DNA of 64,000 nucleotides, taken from Lumbricus rubellus. Its lineage: Eukaryota > Annelida > Clitellata > Crassiclitellata > Lumbricidae. Below are positions 1 to 6,819 of this stretch, piece after piece. Position numbers and translations under genes: made by a program. The stretch is taken from contig OX243814.1 in NCBI GenBank assembly GCA_945859605.1, positions 43,554,005 to 43,618,004 on the forward strand, read 5' to 3'. Under the pieces are notes generated by a model that saw nothing but the letters and a program-made list of their open reading frames with translations, was not told the origin of the DNA and did no database searches. Every line of letters begins with the position of its first letter. Position 1 is the stretch's first letter.

Positions 1-173
1 TCGATCGCCTTATCCTTAGCAACACTCCCAATCTCTTTGACGGCTGTGCTCGCAATTTGTTTGGCTGCATTCGATGTCACTAGTCTTTTGAGAAATCCTG
101 CAATGGAATCGAATATTCCTGCTCCACCGACAACGTGTACTTTTTTATAACTTCTTCTCGCAACGACCAGCAT
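1..173 (-). CDS. Polinton pVI-like amphipathic virion protein, partial
   Basis: Open frame that runs off the left window edge; the start ATG is at 173-171, so only the first ~57 codons are visible. The N-terminus is basic (RRSYKK), followed by a GGAGIFDSI stretch and then an amphipathic Ala/Lys-rich helix. Polintons and adintoviruses commonly encode a small protein of this style, compared with adenovirus pVI (capsid-interior, membrane-active). It is the first of a run of minus-strand genes with the same orientation and short spacing, consistent with a virion-protein cluster. The family assignment is by composition and context only; the C-terminus is not seen. Confidence 0.5.
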   Translation of the reverse strand, partial: MLVVARRSYKKVHVVGGAGIFDSIAGFLKRLVTSNAAKQIASTAVKEIGSVAKDKAI

Positions 174-194
174 TTCTATATCATCAATTTTTAA

Positions 195-1094
195 TTAGAT
201 CATCAATTTTTTATATTCATCTTTGGTTATCACTCTTTGTCTTAGTAACTCATCCGTCATACCTACAATTTCATTTCTTACACCCGTATTTCCCGCTTTG
301 TAGCTATATATTCGCAACTCTAATTGTTTTACTAATTCGTTAGGATCTGAAGGAATGGTAATTATTCCGCTTCCTGTTTTCCCTTTTAACTTTATGTAAT
401 CGTCCCATATGGGTTTTATTATCTTTGCATATTTTACACTTCTAGACGATTTAGGTTTGTTTGGTTTATTTGGCTGACTCATGGCATTCGTTTTAATTAG
501 AATCTCGGCGTATTCTTCGAGATCACGATTATCATAAATTGAACTGTTTGGACTAGCTAACGTTAACAATTCCCATAATCCTGGAGTTCCTTGATAAGTT
601 GTGGTTCCAACTGTAATATCATTTCCTTGGATTGAGGCTTCGCTGTCACCGATGTAGAATTTTCCATCTCTTGATCTTAATCCGAATGTTGTATCCACAA
701 GTCTTTTATCAGAAGCATATTTTTTAAGGTATTCAACTGCAATATTTCCTAATTCTAACCTTCTAATGTCTTCTACTGGGTCATCGTCATCGTACGCCTC
801 TATAGACGGATACTGGGGAAATTGAATAGTTTTCAACGAATCTGGAAGTGCTTTTAGAGCTAGTGATGTTGCTGCAGAATTATCCTTTATTGTCGACAGC
901 AAAGCGTTTTGTTCTTTCGAAATTGCTGATTGAGAGTCGACTATTGGTTTGTAGATTTTCGTTAATTCTCGTTGAAGTCCAAGATCGTCTATTCTCTCTG
1001 AAAGAAAGTTTTGTTTAATATTTTTTTTCGTTTTTAAAAACTCTTCGATAATAAAATCTCTTTTTGCAGGATCACTAATTTTCAGTAGTGACAT
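195..1094 (-). CDS. Polinton/adintovirus DUF8207-type protein
   Basis: About 299 aa from the ATG at 1094-1092. An upstream in-frame ATG at 1190 would add 32 residues encoded by a low-complexity ACGTAA repeat and overlap the neighbouring gene, so the shorter start is preferred. The N-terminal half is helical and charged. The centre has the pattern TFGLRSRDGKFYIGDSE followed by TYQGTPGLWELLT, which I recognise from the DUF8207 family found beside Polinton genes in many animals. The C-terminus is basic. The function is unknown; its place between virion genes suggests a structural or assembly role (inference). The frame is uninterrupted. Confidence 0.6.
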   Translation of the reverse strand: MSLLKISDPAKRDFIIEEFLKTKKNIKQNFLSERIDDLGLQRELTKIYKPIVDSQSAISKEQNALLSTIKDNSAATSLALKALPDSLKTIQFPQYPSIEAYDDDDPVEDIRRLELGNIAVEYLKKYASDKRLVDTTFGLRSRDGKFYIGDSEASIQGNDITVGTTTYQGTPGLWELLTLASPNSSIYDNRDLEEYAEILIKTNAMSQPNKPNKPKSSRSVKYAKIIKPIWDDYIKLKGKTGSGIITIPSDPNELVKQLELRIYSYKAGNTGVRNEIVGMTDELLRQRVITKDEYKKLMI

Positions 1095-1116
1095 TTTTTT
1101 ATTATAAGTATAATGT

Positions 1117-1163
1117 TTAAAACGTAACGTAAAACGTAAACGTAAAACATAACGTAAAACGTA
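1117..1163. repeat. short ACGTAA-type tandem repeat
   Basis: A ~47-bp run built from variants of aacgtaa/aaacgta lies between the dUTPase-fold gene and the DUF8207 gene, just upstream of the latter on the minus strand. It also creates a spurious N-terminal extension of the DUF8207 frame. It may be part of a promoter or leader; no other motif is visible. Confidence 0.5.
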
Positions 1164-1167
1164 CAAT

Positions 1168-1554
1168 TTATGCATCGTAGTAATTAACAAAACATATGGA
1201 GTCTTTTTCGTTTATAGTAACTGGTGAATCGGAGTTGTTTTGTATTGTAATTATTATATCCTCTGCGTCCTCTAGTACTGTACCATCTTGAAGGCTCAGT
1301 CTGAGTTGTTTCAACTTCTGTCTAAGAGAGACTAGACACATTCCACTGGTCATTCGGACTCCAAGGCCTACTTCTACTGTAATATTTGTCTTTGGTTCAA
1401 TCGTTATCGCTTGCTGAGCAAAAATCTCATATCTATCGCCTGCTCGTTGTCTTGCAGGAGCGTGAGTGACCACTTTAGGCAACCAAATTATTGTACTCAC
1501 ACGAGGCTTCCGTTTGGTGATAAATTTGTGTATTGGGTGACCGTATCCAGACAT
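1168..1554 (-). CDS. Polinton dUTPase-fold protein, probably non-catalytic
   Basis: 128 aa. Residues ~38-75 (AGDRYEIFAQQ, then ITIEPKTNITVEVGLGVRM) and ~100-125 (EDIIITIQNNSDSPVTINEKD) follow the beta-strand order of trimeric dUTPases. The family would normally show an RSG motif and the motif with the catalytic Asp near VxD; I see neither. It is therefore read as a dUTPase-like fold without an obvious active site, perhaps a structural virion protein. It starts 16 nt from the neighbouring pX-like gene. Fold identity is an inference from the strand and motif pattern. Confidence 0.45.
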   Translation of the reverse strand: MSGYGHPIHKFITKRKPRVSTIIWLPKVVTHAPARQRAGDRYEIFAQQAITIEPKTNITVEVGLGVRMTSGMCLVSLRQKLKQLRLSLQDGTVLEDAEDIIITIQNNSDSPVTINEKDSICFVNYYDA

Positions 1555-1570
1555 TTATATAAGTGGTTTT

Positions 1571-2221
1571 TTAAAGTAACATTCCAAGAATAGGAATATT
1601 TTTAAATGGTGAATTGGGACCCAATATAAGACCTTCACCGCTGATATATCCTGTTCCTCTTTTCATAAACAGACCAGAACCTGATATCGAAATACCCTTT
1701 TTCCACGGAGATAGAAAAAGACCTTCCCCAGCAGGCACTATCTTACAGCATATTCCTCCTTTCTTAACGTACAGCACGCCTGATCCACTTATCGGATGTG
1801 AGATCGAAGATCCACTTATCGGGTGTGAGATCGAAGATCCACTAATTTTATCGACAATTTTGGAACCAGCTGCAGAACCCAATCCTGTTAAGGCTCCTGT
1901 GGCTAAACTCGGAAGAACACTAGACAGTAGAAACTTTCCGGCTGTTGCTAAGAACGGTAGAATAGCGCCAATAAATCCGCCTTCGACTCTCGCATTGTCT
2001 TCTAATTGCTTTTTACCCATTTTAATTGTCACTCCAGTTCCATTCTGATACGCTTTAGTTAACTTGTTAATTTGCCTCTGGTTTAGAGCTAATACATGCT
2101 CACCAGTTATGTCTCCATGAGAAAGTCTTATACTCACTCCAGTCCCTACTTGAGCAGCTCGCTTAATCTTCTCTTTTTGCCCTTCAGAAATATTAACTTT
2201 GACCTTAGCGTAAGCGCTCAT
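1571..2221 (-). CDS. Polinton pX-like hydrophobic minor virion protein
   Basis: 216 aa. The N-terminal ~80 residues contain two repeats of the type QVGTGVSIRLS / QNGTGVTIKMGKKQL. A glycine/alanine-rich hydrophobic segment follows (GGFIGAILPFLATAGKFLL and on), then a SGSGL/GEGL-rich tail. This architecture is recurrent in Polintons and adintoviruses and is compared with adenovirus core/cement proteins such as pX. A short internal duplication gives ISGSSISHP twice. The protein is likely packaged in the virion. It sits between the penton-like and dUTPase-fold genes. Confidence 0.55.
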   Translation of the reverse strand: MSAYAKVKVNISEGQKEKIKRAAQVGTGVSIRLSHGDITGEHVLALNQRQINKLTKAYQNGTGVTIKMGKKQLEDNARVEGGFIGAILPFLATAGKFLLSSVLPSLATGALTGLGSAAGSKIVDKISGSSISHPISGSSISHPISGSGVLYVKKGGICCKIVPAGEGLFLSPWKKGISISGSGLFMKRGTGYISGEGLILGPNSPFKNIPILGMLL

Positions 2222-2245
2222 CTTATATTAAATATAAACTTTAAA

Positions 2246-3019
2246 TTAAACCTCTCTTATATGAAATCGTATCGATAATTCCTCACCTCTTAAATTAATT
2301 AGTTTTCCATTTTGGTCTATTAGTTTTGTTTCCATCGATGAAATAGAGTATAGCGTTATTGGAAGATATACGAGATTGTGAGGAGATTCGATTATCTTGT
2401 AACCAGGCCCGACCGATGGAAAGAAAGAATAAATTATGTTCTCCGTAGTTCCGTTAGCATACGATGATCCTATTACATCACTCGTAACTCGTAAACTATT
2501 CACGCTGTTTATATCGACTATGTGCTCGGATTCGTTATATCCTTCGGAGTATACACGACTCTGAAATCCTAGAACGGTGCTAATTGAATTTGGTACTGTA
2601 AAATCAACTTTATAGTTCTCATCAATTTCCAAAACAGCCTTCAAAGTATTGTTATTTGGTTGCAACTTTATACATTGACCATGACCTTCTTCTTTCAGAA
2701 TTCTCTGTATGTAATCGTTTAAGTCTTCGATTTCATAGCAACCGGTTGGAATGTCTAAATCTTCCCACGTTACACCGTTATCTGACGAATATACGAATTT
2801 ATTATTTGTTTCGTCTATATTGGGAAAACTGTAGTAAGTTTCAAGATTAACAAGGGCCATTTCATACTTCTTACTTTTGTCCAGTTCGATTAGTGGATTA
2901 AATTTCGTTCGAATTCGTGTGCTCCTTTCGCTCAACAAAATGCAAAAGGATTCTTTAGCCTCTGTGTTGCGTGCAATCGTTTGAGTAGTAGATAAAATTT
3001 CGTCAAGAAGGGTTTCCAT
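2246..3019 (-). CDS. Polinton penton-like minor capsid protein
   Basis: 257 aa. Landmarks match the Polinton/adintovirus minor capsid family: KKYEMALVNLETYYSFPNI near residue 50, then FVYSSDNGVTW, IPTGCYEIEDLNDYIQ, a TVLGF segment, and a C-terminus ending near LSIRFHIRE. Family members adopt a single jelly-roll fold and form the pentameric vertices of an icosahedral capsid. The frame is open from ATG to stop with no disruption. It lies between the packaging ATPase and the pX-like gene, the usual morphogenesis cluster. Confidence 0.72.
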   Translation of the reverse strand: METLLDEILSTTQTIARNTEAKESFCILLSERSTRIRTKFNPLIELDKSKKYEMALVNLETYYSFPNIDETNNKFVYSSDNGVTWEDLDIPTGCYEIEDLNDYIQRILKEEGHGQCIKLQPNNNTLKAVLEIDENYKVDFTVPNSISTVLGFQSRVYSEGYNESEHIVDINSVNSLRVTSDVIGSSYANGTTENIIYSFFPSVGPGYKIIESPHNLVYLPITLYSISSMETKLIDQNGKLINLRGEELSIRFHIREV

Positions 3020-3085
3020 TTTAGATAGCTATTTTTAAACCTAGAATATAAAATCTTAAATTTTGTTATCATTTTATTATTGCTT

Positions 3086-3862
3086 TTATTTAATGTAAAA
3101 TGTATCTAATCCAGATCTGTACCTGCCCTTATTTGTTTTGCTAGTCAAGTCAATAACCACAAAACCATGCGTTTCATCCCACGCAGTTTTGCATAGTTTT
3201 CGAAATTCTTCTATAGTCATATCATCTACACCTATATGATCGCTGTATATGTGGTTAATATTTTTAAGGTCTTGAGGGAACAAACATATAAAGTTGGCAT
3301 TCTCTCTTATAGTTTGTCTAGGTAGCTTGAAATAATTTTGTGCTAGGTAAAAGCAGTCTACATTACTATGCCTACCTCTTATATAATAGGATTCGCATTT
3401 ATTTTGTCGCTCTAACTGTAAATCATCAAAAATCATGAGATTCTTCTTATCTCGACTTAAGTCTCGTGGATCTGGAACATCTTCAGAGGTTTCAAAGAAC
3501 TTGCAGTCTATATCCGATGTTTCCCCCATGTTTTTAGACATCTCCTCGACTACGGCGGTCGGTGATACATTTAATTTCATTATCTCATCTCTATTATCGA
3601 AAAGTCTTATAATTGCTTCCTTTGGTAATTTCTCTTCGAATGCTTTCTTTAGTATCTTGTATTCTGATTGAAAAAGACTTTTTCCAAAGATCTGCAGGTT
3701 ATCGTAGTCTAACCAACCAGGTCTCAGTAATAAATTAAGTAGTAAAATCGTTTTACCACATTGAGACTTACCTACGATCAAACCTCTGATGCTTCTTGGT
3801 AGGAGAGGACTGTTAAAGCGTTTAGATGTATCTTCATTCCATGACAGGTCTTGGACTTCCAT
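3086..3862 (-). CDS. Polinton FtsK/HerA-type packaging ATPase
   Basis: 258 aa. Walker A GKSQCGKT lies at residues 31-38 and a Walker B-like strand NLMIFDDLQ at ~141-149. Downstream elements RGRHSNVDCFYLAQNYF and TIRENANFICLF correspond to sensor regions of the A32/FtsK-HerA packaging ATPases of Polintons, adintoviruses and nucleo-cytoplasmic large DNA viruses. The role is ATP-driven DNA packaging into the capsid. The start codon is only 20 nt from the divergent phospholipase-like gene, so the two probably share a promoter. All key residues are present and the frame is intact. Confidence 0.82.
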   Translation of the reverse strand: MEVQDLSWNEDTSKRFNSPLLPRSIRGLIVGKSQCGKTILLLNLLLRPGWLDYDNLQIFGKSLFQSEYKILKKAFEEKLPKEAIIRLFDNRDEIMKLNVSPTAVVEEMSKNMGETSDIDCKFFETSEDVPDPRDLSRDKKNLMIFDDLQLERQNKCESYYIRGRHSNVDCFYLAQNYFKLPRQTIRENANFICLFPQDLKNINHIYSDHIGVDDMTIEEFRKLCKTAWDETHGFVVIDLTSKTNKGRYRSGLDTFYIK

Positions 3863-3882
3863 TTTAATTATATTATATTAAA
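3863..3882. promoter_or_regulatory. 20-bp shared divergent promoter region
   Basis: Only 20 bp separate the ATG of the ATPase (minus) from the ATG of the phospholipase-like gene (plus). The spacer is pure A/T and nearly palindromic (TTTAAT...ATTAAA), so it can present a TATA-like element to both strands. This is typical of compact viral genomes, but promoter activity is inferred from position alone. Confidence 0.45.
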
Positions 3883-4419
3883 ATGGAGCACAACTCGTAT
3901 TGTGTAAAATGTAAGCGACAAACTGAGTGTAGAGATATTCAACGAGTTGTCAGTAAGAATGGCAGACCTATGCTTAGATGTGTATGTGTTGAGTGTGGCG
4001 CTAGAAAAACTCAGTTTACTAAAATGTCCACTGCTACAGGTGGTGATTTGGTATCAGCTCTCAATTCTGCTACTTCTAATATTAAACTTCCATGGGCAAA
4101 GTACCCGGGTGAAATGCATCTTCCAGGACATTCTTTCACGGGTCCAGGTACTCGATTGGATTTGAGATTGAATCCTGATGGAACACCAAAAGATTGGAGT
4201 AAACCAGTAGATAGGGTTGATGCAGCAGCCTATCGTCATGACCTGGCTTATGCTAAACATACTGATACAGCAGGGAGAAACGTCGCTGACAGAGCTATGA
4301 TAGATGAATTAAATAATATACCTAATCCTTCTTTCCGCGAACGAGTTGAAAGATCTATAGTTAAACCAATTTTATCAACGAAAACCCATTTTGGAATGGG
4401 GTTGAAAAAAAAACTCTGA
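3883..4419 (+). CDS. zinc-ribbon plus phospholipase A2-like virion protein
   Basis: 178 aa. Residues 7-38 form a small zinc ribbon (C7, C10, C35, C38, with GRPMLRC between), as in DUF5679-type domains. Residues ~70-125 form a parvovirus-VP1-style secreted phospholipase A2 motif: calcium-loop FTGPGTRLD (GPG at 87-89), a spacer with DRVD, then the catalytic dyad H119-D120 in AYRHDLAY. In related viruses this domain acts on membranes during cell entry. The tail is lysine-rich and ends after a run of nine A residues. It is divergent from the packaging ATPase and immediately followed by the integrase. Confidence 0.75.
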   Translation: MEHNSYCVKCKRQTECRDIQRVVSKNGRPMLRCVCVECGARKTQFTKMSTATGGDLVSALNSATSNIKLPWAKYPGEMHLPGHSFTGPGTRLDLRLNPDGTPKDWSKPVDRVDAAAYRHDLAYAKHTDTAGRNVADRAMIDELNNIPNPSFRERVERSIVKPILSTKTHFGMGLKKKL

Positions 4420-5336
4420 GATGGACAGACCAAGTTGCTGACGAATTACATAAACCTATAGTCAGGAAGTTTAGGAAGCGAGTTGTTTATGTTCAGGGAG
4501 TGGACAAAGTTTGGGCGGCTGACTTGATTGACATGCAGGCTTATGCTAAATTTAATTCTGGTGTGAAATATTTGTTAAGCGTCATTGATATATTCTCCAA
4601 GTATGCATTTATTCAGCCGTTAAAAGATAAGCGCGGAGAATCTGTGGCAGATGCTTTCGTTAAAATATTTAATACGAGCAAAAGAAGGGGTGAAAAACTT
4701 TGGGTCGATAAGGGAACAGAATTCTATAATAAACAGGTAAAATCATTAGGTATGCAGTTGTACTCAACTGAGAATGAAGAGAAATCTTGTATCGTAGAAA
4801 GATTTAATAGAACAGTGAAAGAGAAAATGTTCAAATATTTTACAGCAAATTCAACTCAGAGATATATCGATGTTTTAGATAATATGGTTAATTTATACAA
4901 CAACACAAGACATTCTTCCATTAAAATGACTCCTGTTAAAGCGAGTATCAAAGCAAACGAATGGGTTGTGTGGATGAATTTATACGGCGATGCTGTACCT
5001 GAAACTGGTAAACCTAAATTTTCAGTCGGAGATAGAGTAAGAATTTCTAAGAAGAAAAAGACATTCGAGAAAGGTTTTACTCAAAGGTGGACACAGGAGG
5101 TTTTTACAATAACACAAATCCAATACACAGACCCAATAACGTATAAAATATCTGATTATAATGGAGAACAAATACAAGGGACATTTTATGAGCCTGAGCT
5201 GCAATCGACGACGCAAGATACATTTAAAATAGAAAAGATTATAAGGAAAAGAGGAAATCGGTCTTTGGTGAAATGGTTAGGCTATGATGATTCATTCAAT
5301 TCATGGATTGATAATAAAGACTTGATATCATTGTGA
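4413..5336 (+). CDS. Polinton rve integrase with C-terminal chromodomain
   Basis: The frame is open from 4413 without an upstream ATG. The first alternative start is a GTG at 4500, but the preceding residues WTDQVADELHKP already match the conserved start of this integrase family, so coding probably begins earlier. Catalytic Asp/Asp/Glu candidates (numbered from the GTG) are D8 in VWAADLIDM, D70 in LWVDKGTEF and E100 in IVERFNRT. The last ~55 residues (KIEKIIRKRG...LVKWLGYDD..NSWI) form a chromodomain, typical of Polinton integrases. An N-terminal HHCC zinc motif is not seen. The role is insertion of the element ends into host DNA. Confidence 0.8.
   Translation, partial: TLRWTDQVADELHKPIVRKFRKRVVYVQGVDKVWAADLIDMQAYAKFNSGVKYLLSVIDIFSKYAFIQPLKDKRGESVADAFVKIFNTSKRRGEKLWVDKGTEFYNKQVKSLGMQLYSTENEEKSCIVERFNRTVKEKMFKYFTANSTQRYIDVLDNMVNLYNNTRHSSIKMTPVKASIKANEWVVWMNLYGDAVPETGKPKFSVGDRVRISKKKKTFEKGFTQRWTQEVFTITQIQYTDPITYKISDYNGEQIQGTFYEPELQSTTQDTFKIEKIIRKRGNRSLVKWLGYDDSFNSWIDNKDLISL
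5045..5072 (+). repeat. 28-bp direct repeat, copy within integrase
   Basis: This A-rich 28-bp stretch inside the integrase frame (encoding an SKKKKTFEK-type segment) is repeated exactly at 5452-5479, beyond the integrase stop codon. The intervening distance is 379 bp. Confidence 0.8.
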
Positions 5337-5451
5337 ATTTAACTGATTTACTATTAGCAAATTGTTTCTACTGCAGCTCTTGTGCAATCATTACTTCTCT
5401 ATGAATAAGAACACGCTTTAATAACAAGTTCTACTGTTCATTCGCAGCCTG

Positions 5452-5479
5452 TTCTAAGAAGAAAAAGACATTCGAGAAA
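5452..5479 (+). repeat. 28-bp direct repeat, copy 3' of integrase
   Basis: Exact second copy of 5045-5072, lying between the integrase stop and the A-rich minisatellite. It may be a footprint of slippage, gene-conversion or rearrangement at the right end of the Polinton. Confidence 0.8.
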
Positions 5480-5508
5480 ACAAAATTCTTGACTTTTTAG
5501 AACGGATG

Positions 5509-5539
5509 ACTAAAAAAAAAATTTAAAAAAAAGACCTAG

Positions 5540-5570
<31 letters not shown>

Positions 5571-5860
5571 AGAAAAAAAAAACCTAGGGAAAAAAAACCT
5601 AGAAAAAAAAACCTAGAAAAAAAGTTAGAAAAAAAAACCTAGGAAAAAAAACTTAGAAAAAAAAACCTAGAAAAAAAGTTAGAAAAAAAGTTAGAAAAAA
5701 AAACCTAGGAAAAAAACTTAGAAAAAAAACCTAGGAAAAAAAGTTAGAAAAAAAGTTAGAAAAAAAGTTAGAAAAAAAGTTAGAAAAAAGTTAGAAAAAA
5801 AGTTAGAAAAAAAACTTAGAAAAAAGTTAGAAAAAAAGTTAGAAAAAAAACTTAGAAAAA

Positions 5861-5862
<2 letters not shown>
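5509..5862. repeat. A-rich minisatellite (CCTAG/GTTAG + poly-A units)
   Basis: About 350 bp of short units made of 7-9 A residues followed by CCTAGA, CTTAGA or GTTAGA. The unit composition drifts from CCTAG-rich on the left to GTTAG-rich on the right. It lies just beyond the Polinton integrase and may mark the element's terminal region or its junction with host DNA; no terminal inverted repeat could be tested. Confidence 0.85.

Positions 5863-5892
<30 letters not shown>
5863..5892. repeat. (GT)n microsatellite
   Basis: Fifteen uninterrupted GT dinucleotides directly abutting the A-rich minisatellite. Confidence 0.95.
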
Positions 5893-5895
<3 letters not shown>

Positions 5896-6600
5896 CATAA
5901 GTCTTGTAAACAGCGATTTTCATTTCGCGTCTTCATAATAATGACCGTGACCTATAAACTTGTCTTCATCATACAGCAGCGACAAGAATTTATCTTGACG
6001 ACAGAACCGGAAGTAGAACGACAAGATTTTTGGCCAAGGTCGATTTTTCCACAAATTGCACCGCGTACGATAAGATTTAATCGCATTGTACCACGTGCGA
6101 AGTGTCAACGATGTTATGGATCGGTTGCAACGATAAGGCCTTCTTGCATACAATAGCTTATACAAAAGACTAAGACTTTTAACTGGTTTATTAGCTGATT
6201 GTTTCTTCAATGGAAAACACCCCCAGATTATCCTTTAGCACCATTTAAACTTAATTTATCTTCAATATCAGATTTCTTAAAAGGTAGCTAAGTAATTAAT
6301 TATGCATCAGGAAAATAATAAAATACCCTAAAGAAGAAGAGGAGGAATCAGAGGGGAATAATAAAAGACCTCTTGGTTGACAGTCCAGCGCGCTAACCAC
6401 TGTACTACCGAGCACCCCCCTCAGGAAATAATAAAAGACATCCAGAGGGCAAATATTACATCTACTGGGAAAAATTTCCCATTTTTCCAATTGGCACTAT
6501 ATCAGTTTTTCTTAGAATTTCTCCCTGAACTCAAAAATATCATGTTTTTACTTGTAGCACCAAAAGGCACAATGTTACACTAACAACCCGGACTATTAGA
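5893..6600. other. non-genic junction between Polinton end and UNC93 array
   Basis: No supported gene. It contains short open frames without recognisable motifs and a degraded tRNA-like SINE head (6376-6418). Homology to the UNC93 intron 2 of other copies begins only at ~6600, so a rearrangement breakpoint lies in roughly 6560-6630. Confidence 0.5.
6376..6418 (-). repeat. tRNA-derived SINE head, degraded
   Basis: On the minus strand the sequence reads like the 5' half of a tRNA (CGGTAGTACAGTGGTTAGCGCG), resembling a pol III A-box region. No matching B box or acceptor stem follows, so this is a SINE or tRNA relic, not a tRNA gene. Confidence 0.5.
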
Positions 6601-6742
6601 CATGACAAGTTTCCGGGAGTGAATATGTTTGGCTGATCTCGTTTCATAAATACAGTTAACATTCATGGCGACCCTAAGACTAACCATGTGGACCCAGTTT
6701 CGTCGGTTCATAGAATTTGAATGATATAGTCACAGTGGAAAA

Positions 6743-6774
6743 GGCGCTGTATTAATTGCAATTAATACAGCGCC
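6743..6774. repeat. perfect 32-bp palindrome
   Basis: GGCGCTGTATTAATTG is followed immediately by its exact reverse complement. A further AATACAGCGCCTT follows, so a third partial arm is present. It lies just 3' of exon 2 of UNC93-like copy 1. Copies 2 and 3 carry only a single arm at the equivalent position (around 15075 and 24608), so the palindrome arose in this copy. Confidence 0.85.
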
Positions 6775-6819
6775 AATACAGCGCCTTGTTAACATACAAT
6801 ATTATTATAATAGACATAC

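Noticed and set aside
1095..1190. N-terminal extension of the DUF8207 protein from the upstream ATG
   Set aside because: It is encoded by the ACGTAA repeat, overlaps the neighbouring gene and adds a low-complexity basic peptide not expected in the family.
5863..6156. 97-codon plus-strand frame beginning in the GT repeat
   Set aside because: The start lies in the microsatellite; the remainder has no recognisable domain.
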